Part shown: one piece after another, positions 7,597 through 17,000 of the stretch | How the letters are laid out: the number at the start of each line of letters is the position of its first letter | Position numbering within the stretch: position 1 is the stretch's first letter | NCBI RefSeq assembly: GCF_000967495.1 | Contig: NZ_JXXU01000040.1 | Coordinates: 159,260-223,259, forward strand | DNA length: 64,000 bases | From: Vibrio neptunius | GTDB lineage: Bacteria > Pseudomonadota > Gammaproteobacteria > Enterobacterales > Vibrionaceae | Direction: 5' to 3' | The notes under the pieces: model-generated | Database searches by the model: none | What the model was told of the DNA's origin: nothing | Seen by the model: the letters and a program-made list of their open reading frames with translations, nothing else | Position numbers and translations under genes: made by a program

Positions 7597-8616
7597 ATGA
7601 ACAAAACTCTGATCGCTCTAGCAGTTTCTGCAGCAGCAGTGGCAACTGGCGCAAACGCGGCGGAAATCTACAGCCAAGACGGCAACACTATCGAAATGGG
7701 AGGCCGCGCAGAAGCTCGCCTATCTCTAAAAGATGGTAAAGCTCAAGACAACTCTCGCGTGCGCCTGAACTTCCTAGGTACAGCTCAGATCAACGACAGC
7801 CTATACGGTGTCGGTTTCTACGAAGGTGAGTTCACTACAAATGAAAATGGTGGCGCAACAGATAGCAGCACAGACACTCTAACAAACCGTTACCTATACG
7901 GTGGTCTGGGTGGTCAGTTTGGTGAAGTCACTTATGGTAAAAACGAAGGTGCCCTAGGCGTACTAACAGACTTTACTGATATCATGGCTTACCATGGTAA
8001 CTCAGCAGCAGACAAGCTAGCTGTAGCTGATCGTTCAGACAACATGATCTCTTACAAAGGCCAATTTGCTGACCTCGGTCTGAAAGCAAGCTACCGTTTT
8101 GCTGACCGTACAGAAGATGCAACTACGGGTTCATACACAGACAACGATGCTGACGGCTACTCTCTATCAGCTATCTACGCTTTCGGCGAAAGTGGTGTGA
8201 AGGTAGGTGCTGGTTACGCAGCTCAAGACGAAGCTAACGAGTACATGGGTACTGCGTCATACTCAATCAATGACCTTTACTTTGCTGGTATTTACACAGA
8301 CGGTGAAAAGCAACTTTCTAACTCAAAGAGCACTGTTGACTACACAGGTTACGAACTAGCAGCAGCCTACACTATGGGTCAGACTGTTTTCTCGACGACA
8401 TACAACAACGCAGAAACTAACAAAGAGACTTCTGCTGACAACGTAGCAATTGATGCAACTTACTACTTCAAGCCTAACTTCCGTGGTTACGTTTCTTACA
8501 ACTTTAACCTAATCAGTGAAGGCGATAAGATCGGTTCGGTAGCAGCTTCAAACGGCACAGCTAGCAAGATTGACTCAGAAGACGAAATCGCTCTAGGTCT
8601 GCGTTACGACTTCTAA
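7597..8616 (+). CDS. ompU: OmpU-type outer-membrane porin
   Basis: A general trimeric porin of the outer membrane. A 21-residue Sec signal peptide ends Ala-Asn-Ala before AEIYSQDGN. The 339-residue precursor has the alternating beta-strand pattern of 16-strand porins, with Gly/Tyr-rich turns and the C-terminal ...LGLRYDF ending in phenylalanine that the Bam complex recognises. In V. cholerae the gene in this position between greA and dacB is ompU, a ToxR-dependent porin involved in bile and host interaction; naming follows that position plus overall similarity. Codon choice is strongly biased, consistent with very high expression. It ends in a strong terminator. Confidence 0.92.
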   Translation: MNKTLIALAVSAAAVATGANAAEIYSQDGNTIEMGGRAEARLSLKDGKAQDNSRVRLNFLGTAQINDSLYGVGFYEGEFTTNENGGATDSSTDTLTNRYLYGGLGGQFGEVTYGKNEGALGVLTDFTDIMAYHGNSAADKLAVADRSDNMISYKGQFADLGLKASYRFADRTEDATTGSYTDNDADGYSLSAIYAFGESGVKVGAGYAAQDEANEYMGTASYSINDLYFAGIYTDGEKQLSNSKSTVDYTGYELAAAYTMGQTVFSTTYNNAETNKETSADNVAIDATYYFKPNFRGYVSYNFNLISEGDKIGSVAASNGTASKIDSEDEIALGLRYDF

Positions 8617-8642
8617 TTTGTGATTTAACGTCATGATATCTA

Positions 8643-8671
8643 AACGCCCGCTGCTAGCGGGCGTTTTTTTT
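8643..8671 (+). terminator. Terminator of ompU
   Basis: Nine-bp stem ACGCCCGCT/AGCGGGCGT (8644-8664), 3-base loop, followed by eight T. Fits a highly expressed monocistronic porin gene. Confidence 0.93.
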
Positions 8672-8717
8672 ACTGGCTATACTGCTTTCTTGTCTTTCGA
8701 TCTCACGGCGCTTTGCT

Positions 8718-10148
8718 ATGCAGCTTTCCAAACTGTTTCTGTTGTTTTTTATCTCTCTGTTTTCTCTCTCAGCTTTTGCCTATGCGCCCGTGGGTCAATT
8801 GCCCAATGGCAGTCGAGCAGCTCTGCTTGTTGAATCACTCGACCAGCAAAATTCCTTACTTGATACTCACAATAGTGATCAGTACTTTCCTCCAGCGAGC
8901 ACACTCAAGCTCGTCACTGCCTTAGCAGCAAAGCTTGAGCTAGGTGATAACTTTCGCTTCGAAACCCAACTTGAGCAAACCGATAAAGACATCATCATCC
9001 ACTTTTCTGGCGACCCTACTCTGACAACTGAAGATTTAAAGCAGTTATTTGTCGTCGCGAAGAGACATGGACTTAGCAAGATTAAAGGCGACATCTGGTT
9101 AGATAACAGCGCGTTTACTGGATACGACCGCGCTGTCGGCTGGCCATGGGATATACTAGGCGTTTGTTATAGCGCCCCTGCAACTGCCATTTCACTTGAC
9201 GGTAACTGTGTCCAAGCTTCTATTTATACCCAAGATGATGGCAACACTCGCGTTTACGTACCGGAGCACTTTCCTGTCTACGTCACTACCCAGGCATCAA
9301 GTGTCAGCAAAGACCAACAAGAAAGTACTCAGTGTGATTTGGAGCTGATCTACTCTCCAGACAACCATTATCAGCTTCAAGGTTGTTTAACCGAGCGGAG
9401 CAAACCCCTGCCACTCAAATTCGCGGTACAAGATCCTGAGCTTTACACTCAGCGAATGTTAAACAGCGTGTTAAACCAATTAAATCTGCCTTTCTCAGGA
9501 ACGGTACGTATTGGGCGACCAGATCACTCAACTAGCAAGGTCCTTCTCGCCACTCATAGTTCCTTACCACTCACAAAGTTACTTGAAACCATGCTGAAAA
9601 AATCGGATAACCTGATCGCCGATAATCTCACTAAAACACTGGGGGCCAAGTTTTATATCCAGTCCGGCAGCTTCAGCAATGGTACTAAAGCTATTAAGCA
9701 GATTATTTTTTCCAACACCGGAATAAACTTAGAGGCCACCCCAATGGCCGACGGTTCTGGTTTATCAAGAAACAACCGTTTTACCAGTCAGGCGATGTCT
9801 AAAATCTTACGCTACATCTGGCTCAATGACAGCACATTGAAGATGATTGATTTGATGCCCAAGTCGGGTGAATCTGGCACGCTAAAATATCGCCGAAGTA
9901 TGCGTAAAGACCCAATAAAAGGAGCACTAATCGCTAAAAGTGGTTCACTTTACGGCAGTAATAATATGGCTGGTTTTGGACTAGATGGGTCGGGAAAGCC
10001 AACCACCTTGTTCGTACAGTATGTGGCAGATTATTTGCCACCAAAGAAAAAGAGCGATGGTAAACCGACCATCGCTCCTATCACACAATTTGAAACTTTG
10101 TTCTATCAAGACATCGTAAAATTCAGTCAGGCAATACCTAGAAAGTGA
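8718..10148 (+). CDS. dacB: D-alanyl-D-alanine carboxypeptidase/endopeptidase, PBP4 type (DacB)
   Basis: Periplasmic class C penicillin-binding protein that trims or cleaves peptidoglycan cross-bridges. There is a signal peptide in the first 21 residues (LLFFISLFSLSAFAYA). The active-site motifs are all present: SxxK as STLK (in PPASTLKLVTA), SxN as KSDN, and KTG as KSGSLYG near residue 400. The 476-residue length matches E. coli DacB (477). No good Shine-Dalgarno sequence is visible before the ATG at 8718. The last 22 bases overlap the end of the convergent mgtE-type gene. Confidence 0.95.
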   Translation: MQLSKLFLLFFISLFSLSAFAYAPVGQLPNGSRAALLVESLDQQNSLLDTHNSDQYFPPASTLKLVTALAAKLELGDNFRFETQLEQTDKDIIIHFSGDPTLTTEDLKQLFVVAKRHGLSKIKGDIWLDNSAFTGYDRAVGWPWDILGVCYSAPATAISLDGNCVQASIYTQDDGNTRVYVPEHFPVYVTTQASSVSKDQQESTQCDLELIYSPDNHYQLQGCLTERSKPLPLKFAVQDPELYTQRMLNSVLNQLNLPFSGTVRIGRPDHSTSKVLLATHSSLPLTKLLETMLKKSDNLIADNLTKTLGAKFYIQSGSFSNGTKAIKQIIFSNTGINLEATPMADGSGLSRNNRFTSQAMSKILRYIWLNDSTLKMIDLMPKSGESGTLKYRRSMRKDPIKGALIAKSGSLYGSNNMAGFGLDGSGKPTTLFVQYVADYLPPKKKSDGKPTIAPITQFETLFYQDIVKFSQAIPRK

Positions 10149-10972
10149 TTCACAACGGTGAAGTAAATCCACATACCGGATATATCGACAATCGAGGCTA
10201 ACACTGGGCTCACCAATACAGCTGGGTCCAGTTTGAACGCCCGAGCGAGAATCGGTAACAAACCGCCTAAGGTTGTCGACATCGTTACCTGAATAAACAG
10301 TGCGACTGCAATCGCCAGTGCGATATTGATGAGTTCAAAGCCACCCGTTGATGCGCCATCACTAAACAGCATGACCCTGCCAACAATGACCAGCGCGATA
10401 GCCAAAGCCAAACACAGTGCGACACGACTTTCTTTCCAAAACACCGCCAACCACTGGCGCTTTTTCAGCTCCCCTGTCGCTAAAGCTCGTATCACCAAAG
10501 TCGCCGCTTGAGAACCCGTGTTGCCGCCAGCTGCAGCAATGACGGGCATATAAACCGCCAACAACACTAGTTGACTCAAGGTATCCTCATACTGGGCAAT
10601 GATTAACCCAGAAACAATACCCAACAACGCCAAGGCAATGATCCAGCCAATGCGCTGTTTCACGTGCCCCAATACTGATGTACTAAGGTAACTGTTAGAT
10701 GTTTCCACCTCTGAATGAATCAGGCCTAATTGGTGCGCGTAATGGCGCGCGAGCTTGTCATGACCTTCATTTTCCAGCACAGAAATCAACTGCTGGACAT
10801 AGCCAACTGAACAGTGGTGCAAGATAGCTACCGCTTCTTCAATAGGCATCACAGTCAACAAGTGAACCTGTTGTTGTTGCTCGTATTGCAGAAATGCATT
10901 GCGAGCTGCCCCAATTTCTTCCGAAGAGAAATGTAGGGTGTTTTCAATGTATGTATTGCTCATTACCGTCAT
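10127..10972 (-). CDS. MgtE-type Mg2+ transporter, short form without CBS domains
   Basis: An inner-membrane divalent cation channel of the MgtE family. About 100 N-terminal residues form a helical cytoplasmic domain, then five membrane helices follow. The pore signatures are intact: MPVIAAAGGNTGSQ in the second helix, and DPAVLVSPVLASIVDISG in the last. At 281 residues it lacks the CBS pair that gates full-length MgtE (about 450 residues), so Mg2+ control would have to come from elsewhere, possibly from its leader. Start ATG at 10972, 6 bases after GGGAG; an ATG three codons in is an alternative. It is absent from this position in V. cholerae as I recall it, and overlaps the dacB 3' end by 22 bases. 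Confidence 0.88.
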   Translation of the reverse strand: MTVMSNTYIENTLHFSSEEIGAARNAFLQYEQQQQVHLLTVMPIEEAVAILHHCSVGYVQQLISVLENEGHDKLARHYAHQLGLIHSEVETSNSYLSTSVLGHVKQRIGWIIALALLGIVSGLIIAQYEDTLSQLVLLAVYMPVIAAAGGNTGSQAATLVIRALATGELKKRQWLAVFWKESRVALCLALAIALVIVGRVMLFSDGASTGGFELINIALAIAVALFIQVTMSTTLGGLLPILARAFKLDPAVLVSPVLASIVDISGMWIYFTVVNHFLGIA

Positions 10973-11107
10973 GGCGAATCTCCCGATTGGCAGTAGGTAA
11001 CGACCATCTAGTTACAGCAAGCACAACAAGCCAAACGCATATTGAGTATGAGTCTGTAACTGAATACTAGATAGGAAGGAGAAAAATCTGAGATTACTCA
11101 AGAAAAG

Positions 11108-11131
11108 AGACACTCTGCCACTTTGGCAGAG
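11108..11131 (-). terminator. Terminator-like hairpin B in mgtE leader
   Basis: Perfect 8-bp stem CTCTGCCA/TGGCAGAG with a 3-base loop, followed on the minus strand by TGTCTCTTTTCTT. The T tract is imperfect, so termination may be conditional. It lies 27 bases after the leader-peptide stop. Confidence 0.6.
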
Positions 11132-11157
11132 ACGAAGATCGCCAATACCGAAGCGGT

Positions 11158-11202
11158 TTATTTTTCTCCCTTCATACTAGGAGGATGGTCGGTATTGTTC
11201 AT
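11158..11202 (-). CDS. Putative 14-residue leader peptide upstream of mgtE-type gene
   Basis: ATG at 11202 with GGAG 6 bases upstream, encoding MNNTDHPPSMKGEK and then TAA. Asp-His-Pro-Pro lies at residues 5-8. Acidic residues and prolines early in a nascent chain destabilise ribosomes at low Mg2+ in the E. coli mgtL leader, so the composition suits an Mg2+ sensor. The frame lies between two near-identical hairpins and 185 bases upstream of the transporter. It is too short to be supported by coding statistics; the case rests on ribosome binding site, position and RNA pairing. Confidence 0.55.
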   Translation of the reverse strand: MNNTDHPPSMKGEK

Positions 11203-11317
11203 AAAAATCTCCGAATGAACTGCCAGTTTGGCAGCGCGAGCATGATAACAAAGCGCAGGCTTTTTTACAGTCAATTTAATGAAAAAATCTCAGACTATTG
11301 ACCAAATTTCTCGTATT

Positions 11318-11345
11318 AAAAAAGCGCCATTGAGGCGCTTTTTGT
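11318..11345 (-). terminator. Terminator of tyrS
   Basis: Stem AAAAGCGCC/GGCGCTTTT (11320-11342), 5-base loop and T run on the minus strand, 21 bases after the tyrS stop. Confidence 0.9.
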
Positions 11346-11365
11346 TATCGATTTTCAGCAGACGC

Positions 11366-12553
11366 TTACTTAATCGTAATACGAGCAAATTTACGTTTAC
11401 CAACTTGGAATACATACGTACCTGCTTGCGGCGCAAACTTAGAATCGGCGACTTTCTCACTATCAATCTTCGCAGCACCTTGCTTGACCATACGCATCGC
11501 TTCAGAGGTCGACGCACATAGGCCAGCTTCTTTCAGAAGGTTGCTAACCGGAAGGCCTGCATCAAATTCAAACTCTGGCATTTCATCTGGAATTTGATTC
11601 TTAGCAAAACGATTCACGAACTCTTGCTCAGCTGAGTCTGCATCCGCTTCGCTATGGAAGCGAGCAATGATCTCTTTTGCTAGCAAGACTTTAATGTCAC
11701 GTGGGTTCTTACCTTCAGCAATACTTGCTTTAAACTGTTCGATTTCTTCCAAAGGACGGAACGACAGCAGTTCGTAGTAACTCCACATCAAATCGTCTGA
11801 GATTGACATGATCTTACCGAACATTTCACTTGGTGCTTCACTGATACCGATGTAGTTGTTAGCAGACTTCGACATTTTCTTCTCGCCGTCCAAACCAACA
11901 AGAAGTGGCATCATTAGTACCGCCTGTGGCTTCTGCCCATTCGCTTTTTGTAACTCGCGGCCCATCAGCAGGTTAAACTTCTGATCGGTACCACCTAGCT
12001 CAACGTCAGTTTCCATCGCAACGGAGTCCCAACCTTGCAGCAATGGGTACATAAACTCATGGATAGCGATTGGCTGACCGCCTGCGTAACGCTTTTTAAA
12101 GTCATCACGTTCAAGCATGCGAGCAACCGTTTGGTTCGCTGCAAGACGGATCATGCCTTCTGCGCCTAGTTCAGATAGCCATTCCGAGTTGAACTGAATC
12201 TTAGTTTTCGCAGGATCAAGGATCTTAAACACCTGTTCCTTGTAAGTTTCGGCATTTCGAAGTACATCTTCACGGCTCAGTGGTGGACGAGTACTGTTCT
12301 TACCCGTTGGGTCACCGACCATAGCGGTGAAATCACCGATAAGGAACGTCACTTCATGGCCAAGCTCTTGGAACAAGCGTAGCTTATTGAAAATAACCGT
12401 GTGACCCAGGTGAATGTCTGGAGCGGTTGGATCAGCACCCAACTTAATACGTAGAGGACGATTCTCTTTCAGCTTTTCAATCAGCTCTTCTTCTGGAATT
12501 AGCTCTTCAACGCCGCGTTTAATCTCGGCCAGTGCAGCTTCAATGCTCGCCAT
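11366..12553 (-). CDS. tyrS: Tyrosyl-tRNA synthetase
   Basis: Class I aminoacyl-tRNA synthetase charging tRNA-Tyr. The HIGH motif appears as HLGH (residues 48-51, in PDIHLGHTVIF) and the KMSKS loop is intact in GEKKMSKSANNY. A C-terminal S4 RNA-binding domain covers the last 60 residues. At 395 residues it belongs to the shorter TyrRS subfamily found in Pseudomonas, Haemophilus and Vibrio rather than the 424-residue E. coli type. It is divergent from the M23 peptidase gene across 128 bases. I see no T-box or other leader control. Confidence 0.96.
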   Translation of the reverse strand: MASIEAALAEIKRGVEELIPEEELIEKLKENRPLRIKLGADPTAPDIHLGHTVIFNKLRLFQELGHEVTFLIGDFTAMVGDPTGKNSTRPPLSREDVLRNAETYKEQVFKILDPAKTKIQFNSEWLSELGAEGMIRLAANQTVARMLERDDFKKRYAGGQPIAIHEFMYPLLQGWDSVAMETDVELGGTDQKFNLLMGRELQKANGQKPQAVLMMPLLVGLDGEKKMSKSANNYIGISEAPSEMFGKIMSISDDLMWSYYELLSFRPLEEIEQFKASIAEGKNPRDIKVLLAKEIIARFHSEADADSAEQEFVNRFAKNQIPDEMPEFEFDAGLPVSNLLKEAGLCASTSEAMRMVKQGAAKIDSEKVADSKFAPQAGTYVFQVGKRKFARITIK

Positions 12554-12681
12554 TCTTGTTCACTCCCACAGATTTGGCAAAAATTTGGTAATTTCCCATC
12601 TTACTTGAATAGCGATGCTTTTTGAAACCAGTTAGACTAAACAGCTAGCTATTTTTACTGAATTTTTTAGAACGAACATAA

Positions 12682-13968
12682 ATGTTGTCTATTTTTGCTC
12701 GACTTCCATGGATGCACCGAGCCTGTATCACCTTATTTAGTGCACTGATTGTCATCGCACTTTTTCTGCCATCACCTCAAGATCTCAGACCGGATGAGAA
12801 GCTTTATGAGGTTGGTGAACACTACCCTATCGCAATCGATGCTGAGGCGTTGATGTCTTCTGATTCAGAAAACACAGCGGCCTCACTGCGCTGGGAGAAA
12901 CACACCATAGGTTCTGGTGACAGCATGGCTCTGCTTTTTCAACGAGCTGGTCTCTCATCCCGCCTACTGTATGATCTGACCACAACCAGCAAAGAAATTA
13001 AGCAGCAGCTGACACGAGTCCGTCCTGGCGACTCATTTCAGTTCGGTTTCGACACAAATGATCAACTGGTCCAGATAAAGCGTCAGCTCAATGCTTACGA
13101 AACCTTTTTAATTACCCGCTCTGAGACTGGATTTACTTCGCAACTCAATAAAAAAGAAGTCTCTTACCAATACAACTATGCAGAAGCAGACATCACGTCC
13201 AATTTCTGGAACGCGGGGGTTGGTGCAGGCCTCACTGCCAATCAGATTATGGAGTTGGCGGGTATTTTTGGCTGGGACATTGATTTCGCGCTCGACATCC
13301 GTAAAGGCGATCATTTTGAGATCCTGTATCAGGAACGCGTGGTAGAGGGAGAAGTGGTTGGACGTGGTAAGATTATCGCAGCAATTTTTACCAACCAAGG
13401 CGACACCTTCAAAGCGATTATCAATGATAAGAATGGCAACTACTACGATGAAAATGGTCGTGCGATGAAGAAAGCCTTCTTGCGTTCGCCACTGGATTTC
13501 CGTCGTGTTTCTTCCAACTTTAATCCTCGCCGTCGCCACCCAGTGACAGGAAAAGTACGTGCACACAGAGGAACAGATTACGCAGCCCCTGTAGGAACAC
13601 CAATTTGGGCCGCTGGTGATGGTATCGTGCAAAAATCCAGCTACAACCAGTTCAATGGTAATTACGTATTCATCAAACACAGCAATACTTACATCACCAA
13701 GTACTTGCACTTAACTAAGCGAACGGTGAAAACCGGTCAGCGTGTCAAACAAGGCCAAACTATTGGTACTTTAGGCGGAACAGGACGAGTGACTGGCCCT
13801 CACCTGCATTATGAGTTCCTAGTCAATGGTGTTCACAAGAACCCAAGAACCGTTAAACTTCCGCAATCTAAGTCATTAACTGGTAAAGATAAAGCCACCT
13901 TTATCGCCAACGCCAAGTTAAGGCTAGAAAAACTTGATCGCTACGGTGAACTGCTCGCGACTCGTTAA
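12682..13968 (+). CDS. M23-family murein DD-endopeptidase (MepM/Shy-like)
   Basis: Zinc endopeptidase that cleaves cross-links so new peptidoglycan can be inserted. An N-terminal hydrophobic segment (about 11-30) serves as signal anchor. It is followed by a LysM/OapA-like region (about 70-110) and a C-terminal LytM domain with the metal ligands His295 and Asp299 (HRGTD) and His374/His376 (HLHYEF). The 428-residue length fits. In V. cholerae the gene next to tyrS encodes one of the three Shy endopeptidases (ShyC by my recollection), so this is probably its orthologue. It ends in a bidirectional terminator shared with the RND genes. Confidence 0.92.
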   Translation: MLSIFARLPWMHRACITLFSALIVIALFLPSPQDLRPDEKLYEVGEHYPIAIDAEALMSSDSENTAASLRWEKHTIGSGDSMALLFQRAGLSSRLLYDLTTTSKEIKQQLTRVRPGDSFQFGFDTNDQLVQIKRQLNAYETFLITRSETGFTSQLNKKEVSYQYNYAEADITSNFWNAGVGAGLTANQIMELAGIFGWDIDFALDIRKGDHFEILYQERVVEGEVVGRGKIIAAIFTNQGDTFKAIINDKNGNYYDENGRAMKKAFLRSPLDFRRVSSNFNPRRRHPVTGKVRAHRGTDYAAPVGTPIWAAGDGIVQKSSYNQFNGNYVFIKHSNTYITKYLHLTKRTVKTGQRVKQGQTIGTLGGTGRVTGPHLHYEFLVNGVHKNPRTVKLPQSKSLTGKDKATFIANAKLRLEKLDRYGELLATR

Positions 13969-13979
13969 ACTGTTTTAAG

Positions 13980-14006
13980 AAAAAGCCCGCTACTGCGGGC
14001 TTTTTT
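13980..14006. terminator. Bidirectional terminator, M23 peptidase / RND permease
   Basis: Stem GCCCGC/GCGGGC (13985-14000) with loop TACT, preceded by a run of A and followed by six T. The T run reaches the last bases of the convergent RND gene. Confidence 0.9.
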
Positions 14007-17000
14007 AATCTTCTACAATGATATTCGCGTTTTCTTCAACCTTGTGCTGCCGACCCAACATCAGCAAGCATGGTGTCAACACCAAAGTTAATACCGTTGC
14101 AAACGCTAGCCCTCCAGCAACGGCGGTTGCCAATTGCGACCACCACTGAGTGCTTGGCGCACCGAACTCAACTTTCTGATTAATCAAGTCGATATTCATC
14201 TCCAATACCATAGGTAGAAGACCTAGAATTGTCGTCACTGTGGTTAGCAGAACTGGACGCAAACGCTGCATCCCTGTCCTTAAAATCGCATCTCGCTTAT
14301 CCATACCGCGCTTGAGAAGTTGATTGTAGGTATCAATCAAAACGATGTTGTTATTCACCACAATCCCCGCCAAAGCAATAACCCCAATCCCTGACATGAT
14401 AACGCCAAATGGCTTTTGGAAGATAAGTAAGCCAACAAAAACGCCCACGGTGGAGAACAGCACAGCACTGAGGATTAAAAATGCCTGATAGAAGCTATTA
14501 AACTGAGTGATCAAGATTAACGCCATCACTACTAAAGCGATCAAAAATGCCTTCTGTAAAAAAGCGGAGGAGTTTTCCTGTTCTTCATTCTGACCACGAA
14601 TTTTAAACTCTACCCCGTTAGGTAAGTTCAGGCCAGTAAGCGCTTGTTCAATGTTGGGCAGCTCCAACGCTAAGTTGTAGCCCTCTTTCATGTCGGCAAA
14701 AATATTGATCACTCTATGTCCGTCTATACGCCGGATCGTGTCCTGTTTGTGATCAGGAACAATGCTGGCAAAATTGGTGATAGGGACCATACCTGCGGCG
14801 GTTTTGACTTTAAGCTGATCGAAACGGCCAATATCTCGCTTATCCTCTGGGTAACGCACCAGAATATCGACCTCTTCAGTGGCATCGTCTGGTAAGTAGT
14901 CCCCAAGTTTGAGGCCATTAGTGACAAACTGAACTGTATTGCCTACCAATGTCGCATCAGCGAGAAAACGGGAGGCATCATCACGACGAATGTCTATCTG
15001 CCAGTCGATGCCTTCTTTACTCGATGTATCACTAATATTGGTAAAAGCAGGGGACGAATCGGCCCAGTGGCGAACCATTTTAGCAGCACGATCTAGCTCT
15101 CCTGGGGTACGCGTCGACATTTCGATAACCAGATCATGCTCCACAGGCGGCCCTGCATCTGGAAACTTGTACTCGATTTCTACTCCAGCATATTGGTCGG
15201 TCGTTTGCTTTAGTTCATCAATAATGGTTTTCACTTTACGACGGTACTGCCAATCCACAGGCGTGATCTGAATCTGTCCGATTTCATCGTCGCCACCCGT
15301 TTTGGTATAAACGCTTTCAAATTCATCATGACCTAGCATGACAGATTCGATATCACGCATGATGACGTCTTTTTCATTGATCGACAGATCGCCATAAGAA
15401 CGTACTTTAACAGTAAAGAATGGCGGGTCTACTTCAGGGAAAAACTCTGCACCTAAGCCCGCTTTGGCATAGGTAAAGCCGACTCCCACAGCAAGTAAAA
15501 TCGCGCTTAACAGAATCTTTAGTGGATGGCGTAAAGCGATGTTAAGTGTTTCAAGGTAGAGTTTAGTAAGCCCAGTGGCCTTGGAAAAGTCGCCATCATG
15601 CAGAGCAACCATTTTCTCACGTTGCTGTTTAGTGACATGCTGTGGCTTGCCAATCAAACCACCTAGTACAGGGACAAACAACAATGCCATCGCCAATGAT
15701 GCTGCCAATGTAGCAATCAGTGTTAAAGGCAGGTATTTCATAAACTCGCCTGTAATGTCTGGCCAAAATAATAACGGAGCAAATGCTGCTAAGGTTGTTG
15801 CGGTCGACGCTGTAATAGGCCATGCCATACGTTTAGCGGCATCCCGATACGCATCTCGGCGAGCTGCTCCTTCTTGCATTCGACGATCAGCAAACTCCGT
15901 CACAACAATCGCCCCATCCACCAGCATGCCGACCGCCATGATCAACGAGAACAGCACCACAATATTGACCGTCAAACCAAAAACAGAAAGAACCAATAAC
16001 CCTGTGAGAAACGAGCCGGGAATGGAAATACCCACCAATAGTGCCGTTCGGACACCCAAGATAGCGATGATCACCACAACAACCAGAATGATCGCTGACA
16101 GAATATTGTTTTGTAGATCATTGAGCATCATTTTGACGTCTTTCGACTGATCCCAAGTGTATTTCACTTGCAAATTATTCGGCCAGTCAGCGCGCTTTTG
16201 ACCTTCCTCCATCACCTGCTTGATCAAAGCGACAGTCTCAATAATGTTTTCGCCCGCTCGCTTTTTAACATCCAAAACAATTGCAGATTCGCCATCAAGA
16301 CGCGCGTAACTTTCAGGATCGCGAAACGCTCTGCGAACCGTTGCGACATCACCGAAAGTGATCACTTGTTTGCCTTCTACCTTAACTGGCAACTCTAGAA
16401 CATCTTTCAACGAATCAAATACGGATGGAACTTTGACAGAGAAACGACCATAACCAGTGTCAACGAAACCTGCCGCCACGACTCGGTTATTGAGGGCAAT
16501 CAGATTATAGATATCCGCTTGGTCTAATCCGTAGCTTTCCATTAATAAAGGGTCAACAATGATCTCGACAATGTCTTCCCTATCACCAGCGATATCGACT
16601 TCTAAGATCTGACGGAAACTCTCCAGCTTATCTCGGAGTTGACGGGCTATTTGCACTATGGTGCGCTCGGGCACCGTACCATACAAAACCACCGTCAAAG
16701 CCGGCTCTTCTGAAGCGAACGTTACCTCATTGACCGTCGGCTCATCACTGTCTTCCGGTAATTTGGGCTTCGCTAAGTCCACCGCTTCTCGCACATCCGC
16801 CATGGCTTTATTCAGATCCACACCGACACTGAACTCCAACTGCACAGAAGCATGCCCTTCGGAAGCGGTTGAGGTCATCTCCTTGACCCCTTCAATCGAG
16901 CGCAACTCTTGCTCGATTGGACGAACCAAGAGGCGTTCAGCATCGGTAGGTGAAATCCCCTGATGCCCCACGGATACATAAATGATTGGAATGGTGATAT

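Larger units (their letters stand above)
10973..11274 (-). promoter_or_regulatory. Structured leader of the mgtE-type gene (candidate Mg2+ attenuator)
   Basis: On the minus strand, in order: TTGACT (11269-11274) and TATCAT (11242-11247) with an over-long 21-base gap; hairpin A, CTGCCA/TGGCAG (11220-11234); GGAG (11209-11212); a 14-codon frame (11158-11202); terminator-like hairpin B, CTCTGCCA/TGGCAGAG (11113-11131), followed by a T-rich tail; and a long-range pair AGTTACAG/CTGTAACT (11054-11061 with 11010-11017) before the gene. Codons 2-5 of the frame also pair with a segment just beyond its stop (CAATACCG at 11190-11197 with CGGTATTG at 11143-11150). This arrangement is typical of peptide-leader attenuation; the link to Mg2+ is inferred from the downstream gene. 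Confidence 0.65.

Noticed and set aside
7571..7600. Nine-codon frame (MDSKLGLIR) whose stop overlaps the ompU ATG
   Set aside because: There is no ribosome binding site in front of it and it runs through the ompU Shine-Dalgarno; likely chance, unlike the acnB and mgtE leaders.
14939..16150. Long open frames antisense to the RND permease gene
   Set aside because: They are reading-frame shadows of a strongly coding gene; no motifs and unusual composition for proteins.
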